A stretch of 64,000 nucleotides of DNA from Volucribacter psittacicida (GCF_004339025.1 NZ_SMFT01000001.1:124001-188000); one strand, 5' to 3'; shown: positions 51,571-62,172, counted from the first letter of the stretch. Notes: generated by a model from the sequence alone, not told the origin. Program-made: numbers and translations.

Positions 51571-52629
51571 ATGAAACCTATTTTTGCCAAAGCACCACCA
51601 TTAGGTCTTCGATTGGCACTTGCTGTGCTAGCCTCTATCGCATTGATGATTTCTGATGGGCAAAATCATACCATGATAAAAGCGCGAACAGTGATGGAAA
51701 CGGCGGTTGAAGGTTTGTATTATTTGGCAAACTCTCCTCGTTCTGTCCTTGATGAAGTGTCCGATAATTTGGTGGATACTTCCAAATTACAAATAGAAAA
51801 TCGTATTTTACGCCAACAGTTGCGTGAAAAAAATGCAGAACTATTATTATTGGATCAATTAAAGGTTGAAAACCAACGGTTACGTTTATTACTTAATTCA
51901 CCACTACGACAAGATGAATATAAGAAAATTGCGGAAGTTTTAACCGCAGAAACCGATGTTTATCGTCAGCAAGTTGTGATTAACCAAGGAGAAAGTGACG
52001 GGGTTTATGTTGGGCAACCCGTTATTGATGAAAAAGGTGTTGTAGGACAAGTGATTTCAGTGGGAACCAATACTAGCCGAGTTTTGCTCGTTACTGATGT
52101 GACTCATGGTATTCCTTTACAAGTATTAAGGAATGATGTGCGAGTTATTGCCACAGGAACAGGGCGTAATGATGAATTAATGTTAGAAAATGTCCCGAGA
52201 AGTGTTGATATTCAAAAAGGTGATTTATTAGTTACCTCAGGCTTAGGGGGACGTTTCCCAGAAGGTTACCCAGTAGGAACAGTGAATAGCATTTCTCGTA
52301 GTGGACAAAATTATTTTGCCACCGTCACAGTTAAACCACTTGCCTCATTAGAACGATTACGTTATGTCTTATTGTTATGGCCAACCAATGAAGATTTACG
52401 CAAAGCGAATGCCTTATCGCCAGAAGAAGTACGTAATGCAGTACGCCAACGTTTTTCCCAGCAAAAAGAGAAAATCCAAGATAATAATGAAAATAAACAA
52501 AATTTGGATCAACAGGTTGAACCTGAACCAAATGATATGGTTGAACCGCCTGAATTTGAAAATGTGCCGATAAATGTAGAAGAAAACCTACCCTTTGATA
52601 GCTTGAATCAAACCACAGGAGAGCAATAA
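51571..52629 (+). CDS. mreC: Rod shape-determining protein MreC
   Basis: A 352-residue bitopic protein with one N-terminal helix, a periplasmic coiled coil (residues about 70-110), then beta domains with QPVIDEKGVVGQVI and VTSGLGGRFPEGYPVG. The acidic Gln/Pro-rich C-terminus is lineage-specific. Its stop overlaps the mreD ATG. Confidence 0.96.
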   Translation: MKPIFAKAPPLGLRLALAVLASIALMISDGQNHTMIKARTVMETAVEGLYYLANSPRSVLDEVSDNLVDTSKLQIENRILRQQLREKNAELLLLDQLKVENQRLRLLLNSPLRQDEYKKIAEVLTAETDVYRQQVVINQGESDGVYVGQPVIDEKGVVGQVISVGTNTSRVLLVTDVTHGIPLQVLRNDVRVIATGTGRNDELMLENVPRSVDIQKGDLLVTSGLGGRFPEGYPVGTVNSISRSGQNYFATVTVKPLASLERLRYVLLLWPTNEDLRKANALSPEEVRNAVRQRFSQQKEKIQDNNENKQNLDQQVEPEPNDMVEPPEFENVPINVEENLPFDSLNQTTGEQ

Positions 52630-53117
52630 TGAAAGGAAATCTTATTTTGCAATGGGCAATTTTGCTCAGTATTTTTATTATCGCACTCACATTAGAAATT
52701 ATGCCTTGGCCAACAAGTTTGCAAAGTTTTCGCCCTGCTTGGCTGATTATGGTGCTCACTTATTGGGCAATGGCAACGCCCAATAAAATTAGCATTGGGA
52801 GTGCTTTTATCTTAGGCGTTTTATGGGATCTTATACTCGGCTCTAATTTAGGCGTTCATGCTTTAATTCTTTCTGTTTTTACTTATCTTATTAGTGCCAA
52901 TCACTTGATTTTACGCAATCTTTCCCTTTGGCAACAGAGCTTATTAATGATCCTTTTTGTCATCCTGATACGTTTCGGTATTTTTTTTATTGAATTATTT
53001 TTACATACCGCCGTATTTAATTGGCAAGAAATATTTGGCGCAATAGTCAGTGGTTTATTATGGCCTTGGTTGTTTTTGTTGTTGCGTAAGATTCGTCGGA
53101 AACTCTATATAAAATAG
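52629..53117 (+). CDS. mreD: Rod shape-determining protein MreD
   Basis: A 162-residue protein with about five helices, the elongasome membrane subunit. The motif RPAWLIMVLTYWAMATPNK and LGVLWDLILGSNLGVHAL are typical. Last gene of the operon. Confidence 0.95.
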   Translation: MKGNLILQWAILLSIFIIALTLEIMPWPTSLQSFRPAWLIMVLTYWAMATPNKISIGSAFILGVLWDLILGSNLGVHALILSVFTYLISANHLILRNLSLWQQSLLMILFVILIRFGIFFIELFLHTAVFNWQEIFGAIVSGLLWPWLFLLLRKIRRKLYIK

Positions 53118-53132
53118 GGCTTTTAAGCCCTA
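53115..53132. terminator. Bidirectional terminator between mreD and letB
   Basis: The stem TAGGGCTT / AAGCCCTA lies between the two convergent stops; flanks are A/T-rich. Confidence 0.7.
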
Positions 53133-53149
53133 ATTTATTTAATTTATTC

Positions 53150-55801
53150 TCAAGGCATTACCGCCTGATTCCATTCTCTTGCTTGTTCTGGGCGTTGTTG
53201 TCTTAGCAGGAAGCGTTGATTGGCTTTTGCTTCGGGTTGAACTACTGTGCCAGATGGGGTGGAGAAGGATATTCCGCCCTTGAGTAGCTGTTGAATGGAA
53301 CCCGTATTAAATTCTGCACCTTGCCAGCCAAGTTCAAAGTTATAGCCTGATGCTAGCCAAAATTCAGAGTTTTGGCGGACTAAATAGCGGTGCTTGTTGC
53401 TAATTAAAATATGAATTAACACACGATCGCCTTGTTTGTTAATTTCAATATTTTGTATTATACCCACTTCAACACCTCGGTATAATATTGGTGCACCTTC
53501 AGTGAGGTTCATAGCATTTGAGGCTTCTAATATTAATGGAAAGCCATTATTATATTTGCTTGCCGTTGGTGTATTTTGCCAAAGTGTAAATTCTGTTTTT
53601 CGCCCGCCAGATCCTGCTTCAATATCAATATAAGGACGTAATAGGCTATCTAAGTTTTCAATACCTCCTGCGGAGATTTGTGGGGAAATAATTTTAAATT
53701 TACTGTTTTCTCTTGCCACAAGATCTAAATATTCTGGTTGAATCAAGGCTTTAGCCACAATACGTTTATTTTTCTGGCTAAAATCCACTTGAGAAATTTC
53801 ACCAATGGTTAATCCCATATATTTTAAACTCATACCTTTACCAAGATTACTCGCATTATCTGTGATTAAGGTAATTTCTTGCCCTGCTGAGCGTGCTGAT
53901 AAGGCGTTAGCATAAAGGGTTTGCTGAGCGAGAGGTTGAGCAAAATTATCAAAGCTAATAGCCCCTTTTAATGCTCGCCCTAGTGGAGAGGCCTGGACGC
54001 TAATACCATTAGGGGTAATATCTACTTGAGTTGGGCTTTCTACCCAAAAACGGCTTTTATTGGTTAATAAATGACGATATTTTGGATAAATCCATACATC
54101 TACCTCAAAATGCTTTGAGGTTGGACGAATATCAAGGACTTTACCCACCTCATATTGGCGATATAACAGGATTGAATCCGCACTAATATTAGGCAATGCA
54201 GATGTTGTTAATGTAATGCTTGGAGTTAACCGATTACCTGTCATTTCCATTTCAGCATAGCTTTGATTTTTATATAAAGGATAACTTGTTAGTGCAGTTC
54301 CCTGTTTTGCCTGTCCTTTTATTAAACGTATGCCACCCTCTAGCCATTTACTTGGTGAGGCAGCTTCTACTTTTAATCCATCTAATCCAAGGGAAATATC
54401 AAGGTTTGAGCTGGCAATAAACTTACTGTCTTTCACCACTAAATGACGATATTCCGCAGCAATGGCTATTTGGAATTGAACTTGCTCAACATCAATATGA
54501 CGTTTTACCACTTCGCCAATAACAATATCATTATAATAAATAGGTTGGCTTTCATCGATACCATAACTTTCTGGTGCCGTTAAGGTGAGTAATAGGGTAT
54601 TAGGTCTTTTCAGCAATAATTCAGATTGTTTGATCACGTCAAAATCGTATTTTGCTTTACCTTCACCTGGGATAATTTCAAAGGAACGACCTTTAAATAA
54701 ATCATCAAGGTTGGCTAAATCTGCAAGCCCTATTTTTTTATCTCTTAGTACAATTTCACTATTTTCCCGTAATAAATTTGCCATATTAGGATCAATAAGT
54801 AATGTTCCTTCAATACGGTTTTGATCCGCTTCATCTTCATTAATTTTTAATTCAGATAATAATCCCACTGGCATATTTTGATAAAACACGAGGGTTTTAT
54901 TAGCTTCTAAACCTGTAATATTTGGTAAATTCACATTTACACTAATTCCTCGTTTAGCCGCTTGTAAATTCGGATACAAGGTATATTGTTGATTAGCTTG
55001 TGCCTCAGGGCTTTCAGTTGGCGAATCAAAGGAAATAGCACCTTGTACAACGGCATTTAAACTGTCCACATTAACGGATAAACCCGCTAGGCTAAGATCC
55101 GCTTGAATACCACTAATATTCCAAAAACGGCTATCTTTTTTCACCAAGTTGGCATAATTTTTTTCAATGACCACATCAATTTCAACCTTTTGTTGATCTT
55201 GTGTTAAGCGATAATCATAAATTTTTCCTACGGGCATTTTTTTGAAATAAACGGAGGCGCCTGCCGAAATTGAGCCAAGATCTTCGGCGATTAAATGGAT
55301 AAGTAAATCGCCTTGATGAACTTCGGCAATAGGCCCCTCATTCTCGGCGATAAATTGGTCGGCAGGTTCGCCATCACCGGGTTGTAAGGTAATGTAGTTT
55401 CCAGAAACTAAAGCATCTAAGCCCGAGATGCCCGCTAGAGAAGCACTAGGTTGCACAATCCAAAATTTGGTGTGCTCCCGTAAAATTGAGCGAGCCTCAG
55501 GATAAATATTGGCGGTAACTTCAACGTGTTTTAAGTCATCGGCAAAATTTACCTTTTTCACTTCGCCAATTTGTAAACCTTGGTAACGGACTTGGGTTTT
55601 TCCAGCCACTAATCCATCGCCATTATTAAAAATAATGGTAATCGTTGTCCCTTGTTCTTTAATAATTTGAAAGAAGAGGGTTGCTCCAATAAATAATGCG
55701 ATAATAGGTAATAACCAAAATGGCGATATACGTTTAATTTGACGAATATAGGCATTTTGATATGGTTGAGGATCATTTTTTTCTGTGTGTTTGTTTGTCA
55801 T
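53150..55801 (-). CDS. letB: Intermembrane lipid transport protein LetB (MCE repeats)
   Basis: An MCE-family protein spanning the periplasm as stacked rings to move phospholipids. After an N-terminal helix (FWLLPIIALFIGATLFFQI), about seven MCE units recur; recurring pieces are VRYQGLQIGEVKKV, VYFKKMPVGKIYDY, VFYQNMPVGLLSEL, IYYNDIVIGEVVKR and LKYMGLTIGEISQV. The size of about 883 residues from ATG 55801 fits YebT/LetB better than three-unit PqiB. It overlaps letA by 29 bases. Confidence 0.92.
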   Translation of the reverse strand: MTNKHTEKNDPQPYQNAYIRQIKRISPFWLLPIIALFIGATLFFQIIKEQGTTITIIFNNGDGLVAGKTQVRYQGLQIGEVKKVNFADDLKHVEVTANIYPEARSILREHTKFWIVQPSASLAGISGLDALVSGNYITLQPGDGEPADQFIAENEGPIAEVHQGDLLIHLIAEDLGSISAGASVYFKKMPVGKIYDYRLTQDQQKVEIDVVIEKNYANLVKKDSRFWNISGIQADLSLAGLSVNVDSLNAVVQGAISFDSPTESPEAQANQQYTLYPNLQAAKRGISVNVNLPNITGLEANKTLVFYQNMPVGLLSELKINEDEADQNRIEGTLLIDPNMANLLRENSEIVLRDKKIGLADLANLDDLFKGRSFEIIPGEGKAKYDFDVIKQSELLLKRPNTLLLTLTAPESYGIDESQPIYYNDIVIGEVVKRHIDVEQVQFQIAIAAEYRHLVVKDSKFIASSNLDISLGLDGLKVEAASPSKWLEGGIRLIKGQAKQGTALTSYPLYKNQSYAEMEMTGNRLTPSITLTTSALPNISADSILLYRQYEVGKVLDIRPTSKHFEVDVWIYPKYRHLLTNKSRFWVESPTQVDITPNGISVQASPLGRALKGAISFDNFAQPLAQQTLYANALSARSAGQEITLITDNASNLGKGMSLKYMGLTIGEISQVDFSQKNKRIVAKALIQPEYLDLVARENSKFKIISPQISAGGIENLDSLLRPYIDIEAGSGGRKTEFTLWQNTPTASKYNNGFPLILEASNAMNLTEGAPILYRGVEVGIIQNIEINKQGDRVLIHILISNKHRYLVRQNSEFWLASGYNFELGWQGAEFNTGSIQQLLKGGISFSTPSGTVVQPEAKANQRFLLRQQRPEQAREWNQAVMP

Positions 55802-57050
55802 AAATTTTCCAAAGTAAACGACTATCAAAAAGTGAAGTTGAAATCATAGTGAGAAAAACGGCAATGCCAAAATAAAGTGCCGCTGGCCCGACAGAAAAAC
55901 TAATGATTTGTCCTCTTGACACTAAGGACATCATTAAAGAAAGCACAAATAAATCCAGCATAGACCAACGCCCCACAAAATGGACGATATGTAATAATCT
56001 CATCTGCCATTTTATGGAATGTGTCCATTCAAAATGGACGCTACAAAGTAGATAAAGCAAAATAATAATTTTGCCTATAGGTACAAAAATACTCGCCGTA
56101 AAAACCACAAAAGCCACAAAATAACTGCCCATATCAATAAAGGAAATCACACCTGACATTAAGGTATCAGAAGATGGCGCACCGTTGAGATAGACTGTTG
56201 ATATGGGTAACAAATTGGCAGGAATAAGCATAATCAATCCAGCAATAAGGGTTGCCCAAGTCCCTTGTAAAATTAAATTTTTATCCATAACAGTAGATTG
56301 ATGACAACGGGGACAAATTTCTCGCTTTTTACGATCAAAACTCGGCTGATTAAAACTGTATTCACAGTGATGACAAAAGTGCGGTGGTTTTTTTAAACAA
56401 ATTTCTTCGAGTTGCGGTTGTTGTGGATAAAAGTCATTCCAAAGGGCTTTTGTATCAATTTTGATAAATAATAATGTGGTCAACAATGCCATAAAAACAA
56501 ATGCGATTAAATAAATATCCATTTCTAAGCTGGCATATTCTCGTACTTTAAAGGCGGCAACCCCTAATGAAACCAAATAAACATCTAACATTACCCAAGG
56601 TTTAATATGGTTAATGGTTAATAATAGATTACGCGGTTTTATTTTTAATAATTGAGCAAGGCGTAACATAATGACTAATAAAGCAAAAAAGAGGGGCATA
56701 ACCACAGCACAAATAAAAACTAAGAATGCTGTATAGGGATAATGTTCTGTTGCCATTTTCCATACGCCGCCCCAAACTGAGGCTTGTACCGATACCCCCA
56801 ATAAATCTATGCTTAATAATGGAAAGGTTAAGGCAAAAGGCATTAAGATCAATATGGATAAAGCAATAATGGCACAACGGCGTAAATCCCAATGATTTCC
56901 TGTTGCTAAAGTATGCTGACAACGTGGGCATAAGGCACGTTGCTGCTTGTTGAGATGTTGAGGTACAGTAACAAGGGCATCACATTCACCGCAATGGGTA
57001 AAATGTTGCTTATTTTCCGTCGCAAAATGTGATTGTGTTAATGCTCCCAT
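55773..57050 (-). CDS. letA: LetA/PqiA-family membrane protein
   Basis: The inner-membrane partner of LetB: two halves, each with a Zn-ribbon (CGECDALVTVP...CPRC and CHHCEYSFNQ...CPRC) and four helices, 425 residues. Located just before and overlapping letB. An uptake signal is inside (about 56378). Confidence 0.92.
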   Translation of the reverse strand: MGALTQSHFATENKQHFTHCGECDALVTVPQHLNKQQRALCPRCQHTLATGNHWDLRRCAIIALSILILMPFALTFPLLSIDLLGVSVQASVWGGVWKMATEHYPYTAFLVFICAVVMPLFFALLVIMLRLAQLLKIKPRNLLLTINHIKPWVMLDVYLVSLGVAAFKVREYASLEMDIYLIAFVFMALLTTLLFIKIDTKALWNDFYPQQPQLEEICLKKPPHFCHHCEYSFNQPSFDRKKREICPRCHQSTVMDKNLILQGTWATLIAGLIMLIPANLLPISTVYLNGAPSSDTLMSGVISFIDMGSYFVAFVVFTASIFVPIGKIIILLYLLCSVHFEWTHSIKWQMRLLHIVHFVGRWSMLDLFVLSLMMSLVSRGQIISFSVGPAALYFGIAVFLTMISTSLFDSRLLWKIYDKQTHRKK

Positions 57051-57122
57051 AACTCAAGATTAAGATAAGTGATATAAAAGCACTAAGTATATGATCAAAT
57101 CATTGACTTGGCTAGATGATCT

Positions 57123-57521
57123 TTATGGCGAAGAAGAACAAGCTAAGCCTTCAATAATTGGACAATATTCATCATTATTGCCAGGACATTGTTCGGCTAA
57201 TTGTTGGAGATAATCTTTCATTTGGTTTAGATGTTGGATTTGTTGTTCAATATCCGCGATTTTTTGTAACGTATATTGCTTGACTTCCGCACTACGGCGT
57301 TTGGGATTGCGATAAAGCTGTAATAATTGTTTGGCTTCTGTTAGAGAAAACCCCACTGTTCTTGCTTGATGTAATAAACGTAACTCAGCAATATGTTGTT
57401 GTTGATATTGGCGATAGCCATTACTGGCACGAGAAGGGGCAGTAATTAAGCCTTTTTCCTCATAAAAACGGATTGCTTTAGGACTAAGCTGAGTGAGTTT
57501 AGCCACTTGAGTAATATTCAT
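57123..57521 (-). CDS. cueR: Copper-responsive MerR regulator CueR
   Basis: A 132-residue MerR-family activator. The N-terminal winged helix is MNITQVAKLTQLSPKAIRFYEEKGL; a dimer coiled coil follows; the C-terminal metal loop has CPGNNDEYC, the two-Cys pattern of Cu(I)-sensing CueR. Divergent from copA, whose promoter it should activate by untwisting the 19-bp spacer. Confidence 0.92.
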   Translation of the reverse strand: MNITQVAKLTQLSPKAIRFYEEKGLITAPSRASNGYRQYQQQHIAELRLLHQARTVGFSLTEAKQLLQLYRNPKRRSAEVKQYTLQKIADIEQQIQHLNQMKDYLQQLAEQCPGNNDEYCPIIEGLACSSSP

Positions 57522-57530
57522 ATAAAAAAC

Positions 57531-57561
57531 TTGACCTTAACCTTAGGGGAGGGTTTATCTT
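57531..57561 (+). promoter_or_regulatory. CueR-type promoter of copA
   Basis: TTGACC and TATCTT are separated by 19 bases, the long spacer of MerR-controlled promoters. The spacer has the dyad CCTTAACC / GGGGAGGG and the whole site closely follows the E. coli copA promoter layout. Transcription would start near 57568, leaving a leader of about 135 bases that includes repeat copy I. Confidence 0.85.
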
Positions 57562-57587
57562 ATACCAAGATTATAACTGTTTCAATT

Positions 57588-57666
57588 TATCGTCTTCCCA
57601 CTTTAAAATGATACAGCCTTGGTATGCCTCGGTCGTACCCTTTCATTTTAAATTGAAAGGGCTATA
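57588..57666 (+). repeat. Dispersed intergenic repeat, copy I (in the copA leader)
   Basis: TATCGTCTTCCCACTTTAA then AATGATACAGCCTTGGTATGCC, a shortened core, then CATTTTAAATTG and AAAGGGCTATA. It lies between the CueR promoter and the copA ribosome site (AAAGGAG). Confidence 0.8.
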
Positions 57667-57703
57667 AAGAGGGACGGCGATACAAAAAGAGAAAGGAGTT
57701 TTT

Positions 57704-60184
57704 ATGCCAATTATTCAACTTAATTTAACGGGCTTGTCTTGTGGACATTGTGTAAAAGCGGTCAAAAAAATCCTTGAGGAAATTGAGGGGGTTGAGCAAG
57801 CAGAGGTAACGCTGACTTCCGCAAAAGTCACTGGTCATGTTGATCCTCAGTTATTAATTGATGCGATTACGCAACAAGATTATGGGGCATCAATCTCAGG
57901 AGAAGAAAACGCAAAGGATAATCTACTACCTCATGATACTGTTTTGATAAATTCTGATCCAAGGGTAGTAGAGCAAGATAAGGATCAGGTTTATTTATTG
58001 TTAAGCGGGCTTAATTGCGCGGCTTGTGTGCTTAAGGTACAAAAAGCCTTAGAAGCGGTAGCACAAGTCTCATCTGTTCAAATTAATTTGGCAGAACAAA
58101 CCGCATTGATCCAAGGAAATGCAAAGGCAGAACAGCTTATTCAAGCGGTGCAGCAAGCGGGTTATGGTGCAGAATGTATTGAAAATGAGCAAATAAGACG
58201 AGAAAAACAGCAACGCCAAGCACAACAAGAAATAACAAAAAGAAAATCCCAAGCTATTGTTGCCCTTGTGTTAGGGGGGGGATTAATGCTTTGGGGATTA
58301 TTGACTGGCGAAATGGCATTGACGGCGGAGAATCGTGTTTTTTGGTTCATTATCGCCATTATCACTTTCGCCGTAATGATTTATGCTGGCGGTCATTTTT
58401 ATTGGCGTGCTTATCAAGCCTTAACCCATAAAACCGCCACAATGGATACCTTAGTTGCACTGGGAACAGGGACAGCTTGGCTATATTCATTGATGATTGT
58501 TCTCAAACCAGAATGGTTTCCAGCAGATAGCCGCCATCTTTATTTTGAAGCCAGTGCGATGATCATTGGTTTAATCAATTTGGGAAAAATGTTGGAAACG
58601 AGAGCGAAACAACATTCCTCAAAAGCCCTTGAACAATTAATTGATTTAACCCCAAAAACTGCTCGTGTATTGCTTGATAACCAAGAGCAAATCTTACCCT
58701 TAGAACAAGTTGTGCCAGGAATGAAATTGCGAGTGTTAACAGGCGATCGCATTGCGGTAGATGGCATTGTACAACAAGGAACATTATGGGTTGATGAATC
58801 TATGTTAACGGGCGAACCGCTCGCCGTAGAAAAACAGCAAGGCGATAAAGTGTCGGCAGGAACAATGGTTAATGATGGAAGTGCGGTCATTTTGGCGCAA
58901 GAAATTGGTCATCGTACCAAATTAGCCAATATCATCAAATTAGTGCGGAAAGCACAAAGTAGTAAGCCACAAATAGGGCAATTAGCTGATAAAATAGCCA
59001 GTATTTTTGTACCTACGGTGCTAGTCATCGCCATACTTACCGCCATACTCTGGTATTTTGTTTATCCTGATTATGCGTTAGTTACATTCACAACCGTATT
59101 GATTATTGCTTGTCCTTGTGCTTTAGGATTGGCGACACCTATGTCAATTATTGCAGGAATAGGGCGAGCAGCGGAATGGGGGATTTTAATCAGAGATGCA
59201 GATGCCTTACAAAAAGCAGCAAGTGTTGATACCCTTGTTTTTGATAAAACAGGCACTTTAACACAAGGTATGCCTCGTGTTACCGCAGTATATTGTAGTC
59301 CTGATTTTCAACAACATAAGGCAATCCAATTAGCAGCAAGTTTAGAGCAATCCGCTAATCATCCTTTAGCTAAAGCCATATTGAGGTTTGCCGAAGAAAA
59401 TCAACAGCCCTTATTGCCTGTTGAGCATTTCACAACCCTAAAAGGATTGGGAGTAAAAGGCCAAGTCGCACAGCATACTTTATTGCTAGGTAATGAAAAA
59501 TTATTGCAACAACATCATATTTCAACGGAAATTGCCCAAGATTTTATTGCTCAACAACAAGCACAAGGTGCAACGGTAGTTTTTCTCAGTGTAGATCAAA
59601 CGCTGGTTGTATTGTTTGCCATAGCGGATCCCCTAAGAGAAGACAGCAAAGTGGCGATAAAACGTTTACATCAGCAAGGTTATCATTTAATTATGCTAAC
59701 AGGTGATCAAGAAAAAACAGCACAAGCGATTGCACAACAGCTCGGCTTGGATCAGGTTATTGCAGGCGTATTACCAGAACAAAAAGCCCAACATATCCAA
59801 CAGCTACAACAACAGGGGCATCAAGTTTTAATGGTCGGTGATGGTATTAATGACGCCCCCGCTTTAGCTCAAGCCAATGTGAGTATGGCAATGGGAGGAG
59901 GCAGTGATATTGCCATTGAAACCGCAGAAATAACCCTAATGCGTCCTAGTATGAATGCCGTAGCGGATAGTTTAGCTTTAGCAAAAGGCACATTACGTAA
60001 TATGAAACAAAATTTATTTGGTGCTTTTATTTACAATAGCTTAGGCATACCCATTGCCGCTGGCATTTTATATCCCTTCTTTGGTATTTTATTAAATCCA
60101 ATGCTAGCAGGGCTTGCCATGGCATTATCCTCAATTACTGTTGCGACCAATGCTAATCGTTTGGTTAAGTTTAAAGTGGATTAG
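57704..60184 (+). CDS. copA: Copper-exporting P1B-type ATPase CopA
   Basis: Pumps Cu(I) out of the cytoplasm. The 826 residues begin with two heavy-metal domains (GLSCGHC and GLNCAAC), then eight helices with the CPC site (IACPCALGLATP), the phosphorylation motif DKTGTLTQG and the hinge GDGINDAPAL. The first Cys motif carries GHC in place of AAC. Controlled by the divergent cueR. Confidence 0.96.
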   Translation: MPIIQLNLTGLSCGHCVKAVKKILEEIEGVEQAEVTLTSAKVTGHVDPQLLIDAITQQDYGASISGEENAKDNLLPHDTVLINSDPRVVEQDKDQVYLLLSGLNCAACVLKVQKALEAVAQVSSVQINLAEQTALIQGNAKAEQLIQAVQQAGYGAECIENEQIRREKQQRQAQQEITKRKSQAIVALVLGGGLMLWGLLTGEMALTAENRVFWFIIAIITFAVMIYAGGHFYWRAYQALTHKTATMDTLVALGTGTAWLYSLMIVLKPEWFPADSRHLYFEASAMIIGLINLGKMLETRAKQHSSKALEQLIDLTPKTARVLLDNQEQILPLEQVVPGMKLRVLTGDRIAVDGIVQQGTLWVDESMLTGEPLAVEKQQGDKVSAGTMVNDGSAVILAQEIGHRTKLANIIKLVRKAQSSKPQIGQLADKIASIFVPTVLVIAILTAILWYFVYPDYALVTFTTVLIIACPCALGLATPMSIIAGIGRAAEWGILIRDADALQKAASVDTLVFDKTGTLTQGMPRVTAVYCSPDFQQHKAIQLAASLEQSANHPLAKAILRFAEENQQPLLPVEHFTTLKGLGVKGQVAQHTLLLGNEKLLQQHHISTEIAQDFIAQQQAQGATVVFLSVDQTLVVLFAIADPLREDSKVAIKRLHQQGYHLIMLTGDQEKTAQAIAQQLGLDQVIAGVLPEQKAQHIQQLQQQGHQVLMVGDGINDAPALAQANVSMAMGGGSDIAIETAEITLMRPSMNAVADSLALAKGTLRNMKQNLFGAFIYNSLGIPIAAGILYPFFGILLNPMLAGLAMALSSITVATNANRLVKFKVD

Positions 60185-60205
60185 AGGAATAAAAAAAGGC
60201 AAAAA

Positions 60206-60310
60206 TACTACCGCCCTTTTTTAAATTAGACCGTGTTGGCACGCCTCGCCGTACTCTTTGTACTGTATTCGGCGTGCTGACTTGTCTTATATCAAATTGA
60301 AACGACTATA
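60206..60310 (+). repeat. Dispersed intergenic repeat, copy J (full length)
   Basis: A degenerate left end (ATACTACCGCCCTTTTTTAA), then GTGTTGGCACGCC, GTACTCTTTGTACTGTATTC, GGCGTGCTGACTTGTC, and a perfect right end AAACGACTATA. Inside, GGCACGCC pairs with GGCGTGC, so the core folds into a second hairpin. It separates copA from ribA. Confidence 0.8.
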
Positions 60311-60374
60311 ATGGAACTAATTATAGTTAATTAAAAACTACTTATTCCTGTTAGGAATTGAGCAGAATTATTTG

Positions 60375-61037
60375 TTATTTTTGTTTAATTTTTGGAATTT
60401 CTTCCTGACAATAAGGGCAATTTAATAAATGTTGTTGCTGATTATGCACAATAAAATGCCCCATTTTTTTGGCTTTGGTGTCTAAATATTGGGTATTGTA
60501 ACGATTTTCCCCCACATTTAACGGCACACGTTCTACCACATTAATGCCCGCTTGTTTCATGGTTTCAATTTTTTCAGGATTATTGGTCAGCAAGCGTACC
60601 GCTTTTACCCCCAATAGCTCAAAAATATCAGCGCAAACAGAAAAATTACGCTCATCAGCGGCAAAGCCCAAGGCTAAATTTGCCTCAATGGTATCCATAC
60701 CCTGATCTTGCAAAGCATAAGCTCGGATTTTATTGATAATCCCGATCCCACGTCCTTCTTCTCGATGATAAATTAATACGCCACGCCCTTCTTCACTAAT
60801 TTGCCGTAAAGCGGTTTCTAGCTGAAAACCACAATCACATTTTAAGCTATATAGGGTATCGCCCGTTAAACATTCCGAATGAATACGAGCAAGGACAGGT
60901 TGCTCAGGATTACTAATATCGCCATAAACTAAAGCAATATGTTCTTTTTTGGTATCAGGAAACTCAAAGCCCACAATGCGAAAAAGCCCAAACTCAGTGG
61001 GTAAATTCGCTTCAGTAACACGTTGTATTTTGGTCAT
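60375..61037 (-). CDS. ribA: GTP cyclohydrolase II
   Basis: First step of riboflavin synthesis, opening GTP. The 220 residues show zinc ligands in [17 protein letters not shown], the catalytic Tyr/Arg block [18 protein letters not shown], and GTP-binding [13 protein letters not shown]-terminal Cys pair ([12 protein letters not shown]) extends beyond the usual end. Confidence 0.96.
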   Translation of the reverse strand: MTKIQRVTEANLPTEFGLFRIVGFEFPDTKKEHIALVYGDISNPEQPVLARIHSECLTGDTLYSLKCDCGFQLETALRQISEEGRGVLIYHREEGRGIGIINKIRAYALQDQGMDTIEANLALGFAADERNFSVCADIFELLGVKAVRLLTNNPEKIETMKQAGINVVERVPLNVGENRYNTQYLDTKAKKMGHFIVHNQQQHLLNCPYCQEEIPKIKQK

Positions 61038-61257
61038 TATTTATCCTATTTTTTAATTGTTTGTCATTTGTTTGATAAACGATAAAAGAAATTTAGCCAT
61101 TATATACCTTAGTGATTTACTCTTGTTATTTTTTCTTATGCTTTTTTCTATATTTAAGTATTCTGTTAAATCTATTATTAAAATGAAGGCAAAAAACAAT
61201 GTAATTTATATAAAGTGCGGTTAAAATAGCAAAAATTTTTTAGTTTGAGGTGAGTTT

Positions 61258-62172
61258 ATGCTATACGGTTTAGATATTGGCGGTACGAAAATTGAATTAG
61301 CGGTGTTTAATCAACAGCTAGAAAAACAACACAGTGAACGTATTGAAACCCCTAAAGAAGATTATGAACAATGGCTAAGGGCGATAGTGGAATTAGTAAA
61401 GAAAGCGGATCGGCAATTTGCTTGCCAAGGTTCGGTGGGGCTAGGTATTCCGGGCTTTGTTAATCACACAACGGGCTTGGCTGAAATTACCAATATTCGT
61501 GCGGCGGATAATCGCCCTATCTTAAAAGATTTAGCGGAACGTTTAGAGCGAGAAGTGCGGGCAGAAAATGATGCAAATTGCTTTGCCCTTTCTGAGGCTT
61601 GGGATCCTGATAATCAGCAATATCCTTTTGTGTTAGGTTTGATCCTAGGCACTGGCTTTGGTGGCGGTTTAGTGTTTAATGGCAAAATTCATTCTGGGCA
61701 AACAGGTATGGCAGGGGAGTTGGGGCATTTACAGCTAAATTATCATGCCTTGAAATTATTAGGCTGGGATAAAGCCCCGATTTATCAGTGTGGTTGTGGT
61801 AATGTGGCTTGCTTGGATAATTATTTATCAGGGCGTGGTTTTGAAATGTTGTATCGTGATTTCGTCGGCGAACCTTTATCGGCAAAACAAATTATTCAAC
61901 ATTTCTACCAAGGGCAACAAAGTGCGGTGGATTTTGTGAAAATTTTTATTGAGCTAGCGGCAATTTCCTTAGGCAATATTATTACCGCACTTGATCCTAA
62001 TGTTATTGTGCTAGGCGGTGGCTTATCTAATTTTGATTATTTATATCAAGCTCTACCCAAAGCCTTACCCCCTCATTTAATGCGTAGTGCCAATGTGCCG
62101 TTAATTAAAAAAGCCAAACACGGCGATTCAGGTGGCGTGCGAGGTGCAGCGGCGTTGTTTTTGGTGGATTGA
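61258..62172 (+). CDS. nagK: N-acetylglucosamine kinase (ROK family)
   Basis: Phosphorylates N-acetylglucosamine recovered from peptidoglycan or host glycans. The 304 residues show the ATP site [15 protein letters not shown], catalytic [13 protein letters not shown], the GTGFGGG loop, and the Zn motif [17 protein letters not shown]. Uptake signals lie just upstream (61214) and inside. Confidence 0.92.
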   Translation: MLYGLDIGGTKIELAVFNQQLEKQHSERIETPKEDYEQWLRAIVELVKKADRQFACQGSVGLGIPGFVNHTTGLAEITNIRAADNRPILKDLAERLEREVRAENDANCFALSEAWDPDNQQYPFVLGLILGTGFGGGLVFNGKIHSGQTGMAGELGHLQLNYHALKLLGWDKAPIYQCGCGNVACLDNYLSGRGFEMLYRDFVGEPLSAKQIIQHFYQGQQSAVDFVKIFIELAAISLGNIITALDPNVIVLGGGLSNFDYLYQALPKALPPHLMRSANVPLIKKAKHGDSGGVRGAAALFLVD

